Positions 5,874 through 6,830 of a stretch of DNA of 6,830 nucleotides are shown one piece after another. The translations under genes were made by a program, and so were the position numbers. Under the pieces are notes generated by a model. That model ran no database searches, was not told where the DNA came from, and saw only the letters and a list, made by a program, of their open reading frames with translations. Numbering within the stretch: position 1 is the stretch's first letter; each line of letters opens with the position of its first letter. Source of the stretch: Pseudomonadales bacterium (GTDB lineage: Bacteria; Pseudomonadota; Gammaproteobacteria; Pseudomonadales; IMCC2047); assembly GCA_021736745.1 (NCBI GenBank), contig JAIPFG010000173.1:1-6830 (forward strand), written 5' to 3'.

Positions 5874-6830
5874 CTATGTTTTATCGCCGAACTCACTGGG
5901 ATTTTTATCTTCCGAGCGAAGCGCATGAAGGATGCTATCGGTCAATAGATTCAGACCTTCATCCAATAACGGCCATTCAATGGTTAGCGCCGGCAGTAAG
6001 CGAATGGTCTGTGCCTGTTTTCCTGCTGAGAGCAGTAATAGCCCATGATCACGGGCATACGAGATAACGCGTTGCACCAATTCCGGGTTAGGCTGGCGAT
6101 AATCGTTGTTGTGAACAAACTCAATCGCGACCATGGCACCTAAACCGCGTATTTCGCCAATTGAACCGGTTCGGTCATTGGCAGCGGTTTCTGATAAACA
6201 GGCTTTTATCCGCGCGCCAATTTCATCAGCGCGTTGCAGCAAACTTTCCTGTTCCAATACATCCAATACGGCTAGAGCGGCGCTACAGGCGATGGGGTTG
6301 CCACCGAAGGTTGTACCGAGTCCACCCGCAGGGATTGTATCCATCAGCTCTGATTTTCCGGTGATGGCAGAGATCGGTAGGCCCCCGCCAAGACTTTTCG
6401 CGGTACAAATAAGATCGGGTACCAGATGAGTGTGCTCAACCGCCAGCATTTTACCGGTGCGACCAAAAGCGGTTTGAATTTCGTCGGCAATCAATAGAAT
6501 ACCCTTTCGGTCACAGAGCTCGCGAAGCGAGTGCATAAAGTCTTCGGAGGCGATATAAAATCCGCCTTCGCCCTGTACCGGCTCAATCACGATGGCGGCG
6601 ACTTCGTCAGGGGAGATGGAGACGCTGAGTAGATCCTCTAGCCGCGCTAACGCCTGTTGATCACTGATGCCATGATAGAGGTTGGGGTAGGGTGTATGAT
6701 AAACGGCAGGGGCCAGTGGCCCAAATCCGGTTTTGTAGGGTTTGGCCTTGCCTGTCATGGTTAATGTCAATAGCGTTCTCCCATGAAAGCTTCCGGAAAA
6801 AGTAATTACCCCCGGTCGGCCTGTCGCAAA
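5874..6830 (-). CDS. gabT: GabT-type class III aminotransferase (4-aminobutyrate or 5-aminovalerate), N-terminus cut by window edge
   Basis: The frame is open from the right edge and gives the C-terminal 318 residues; roughly 120 N-terminal residues lie outside. This PLP-dependent, cytoplasmic, fold-type I enzyme transfers an omega-amino group from 4-aminobutyrate (or 5-aminovalerate) to 2-oxoglutarate. Numbering from the first visible residue, the sequence opens with TGRPGVITFSGSFHGRT, the class III region with SFHGRT. IEPVQGEGGF is near 82-91, the PLP-ring Asp is Asp116 (IADEIQTAFGRTG), and the Schiff-base lysine is Lys145 (TAKSLGGG). GGLGTTFGGNPIA and RGLGAM follow. The C-terminal tail (about RSEDKNPSEFGDKT) is somewhat longer than in E. 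coli GabT. Exact substrate preference cannot be read from this part. It lies upstream of frmA on the same strand, about 210 bases apart, so it is probably a separate unit. Confidence 0.92.
   Translation of the reverse strand, partial: FATGRPGVITFSGSFHGRTLLTLTMTGKAKPYKTGFGPLAPAVYHTPYPNLYHGISDQQALARLEDLLSVSISPDEVAAIVIEPVQGEGGFYIASEDFMHSLRELCDRKGILLIADEIQTAFGRTGKMLAVEHTHLVPDLICTAKSLGGGLPISAITGKSELMDTIPAGGLGTTFGGNPIACSAALAVLDVLEQESLLQRADEIGARIKACLSETAANDRTGSIGEIRGLGAMVAIEFVHNNDYRQPNPELVQRVISYARDHGLLLLSAGKQAQTIRLLPALTIEWPLLDEGLNLLTDSILHALRSEDKNPSEFGDKT

Noticed and set aside
5874..6770. Treating the aminotransferase as a complete gene starting at 6770
   Set aside because: That start would be a TTG in the middle of a conserved class III aminotransferase region. 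The same frame continues upstream as SFHGRT sequence to the window edge, so the gene is partial.

Overview
The window looks like chromosomal DNA from a gammaproteobacterium, probably an environmental or marine type. The evidence is moderate GC content, strong AGGAGG-type ribosome binding sites, complete glutathione-dependent formaldehyde genes, and FNR-like and IscR-like sites that fit gammaproteobacterial consensus sequences. I cannot name the genus. There is no insertion sequence, CRISPR array, tRNA or rRNA.

Layout. Positions 1-711 (minus) hold the N-terminal 237 residues of a secreted metzincin-like protein, cut by the left edge. Positions 976-1368 (minus) encode a basic 130-residue protein that I do not recognise. 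A divergent control region follows at 1369-1642. Two plus-strand genes come next. The first (1643-2890) is a DUF438-hemerythrin-PAS protein; the second (2963-3466) is a small exported His-rich helical protein resembling the DnrO type. The rest is on the minus strand: S-formylglutathione hydrolase (fghA, 3577-4419), S-(hydroxymethyl)glutathione dehydrogenase / GSNO reductase (frmA, 4555-5661), and the C-terminal 318 residues of a GabT-type aminotransferase (5874-6830, cut by the right edge).

How the genes may work together. FrmA and FghA form the glutathione-dependent route from formaldehyde to formate. FrmA-type enzymes also reduce S-nitrosoglutathione. The hemerythrin-PAS and DnrO-like pair next door has the look of an oxygen/nitric-oxide/iron response unit. 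Its promoter is the most interesting part of the window. An FNR-type box (1554-1567) lies exactly where a class II activator site should be, relative to a TAGAAT -10 element. A 25-bp near-palindrome (1594-1618), closely matching the IscR type 1 operator, covers the predicted transcription start. This suggests a gene activated at low oxygen and gated by an Fe-S-containing Rrf2-family repressor. It is a prediction from sequence only.

Second point of interest: the metzincin-like protein carries Gln in place of the first zinc-binding His (QExxHxxGxxH), with the rest of the site intact.
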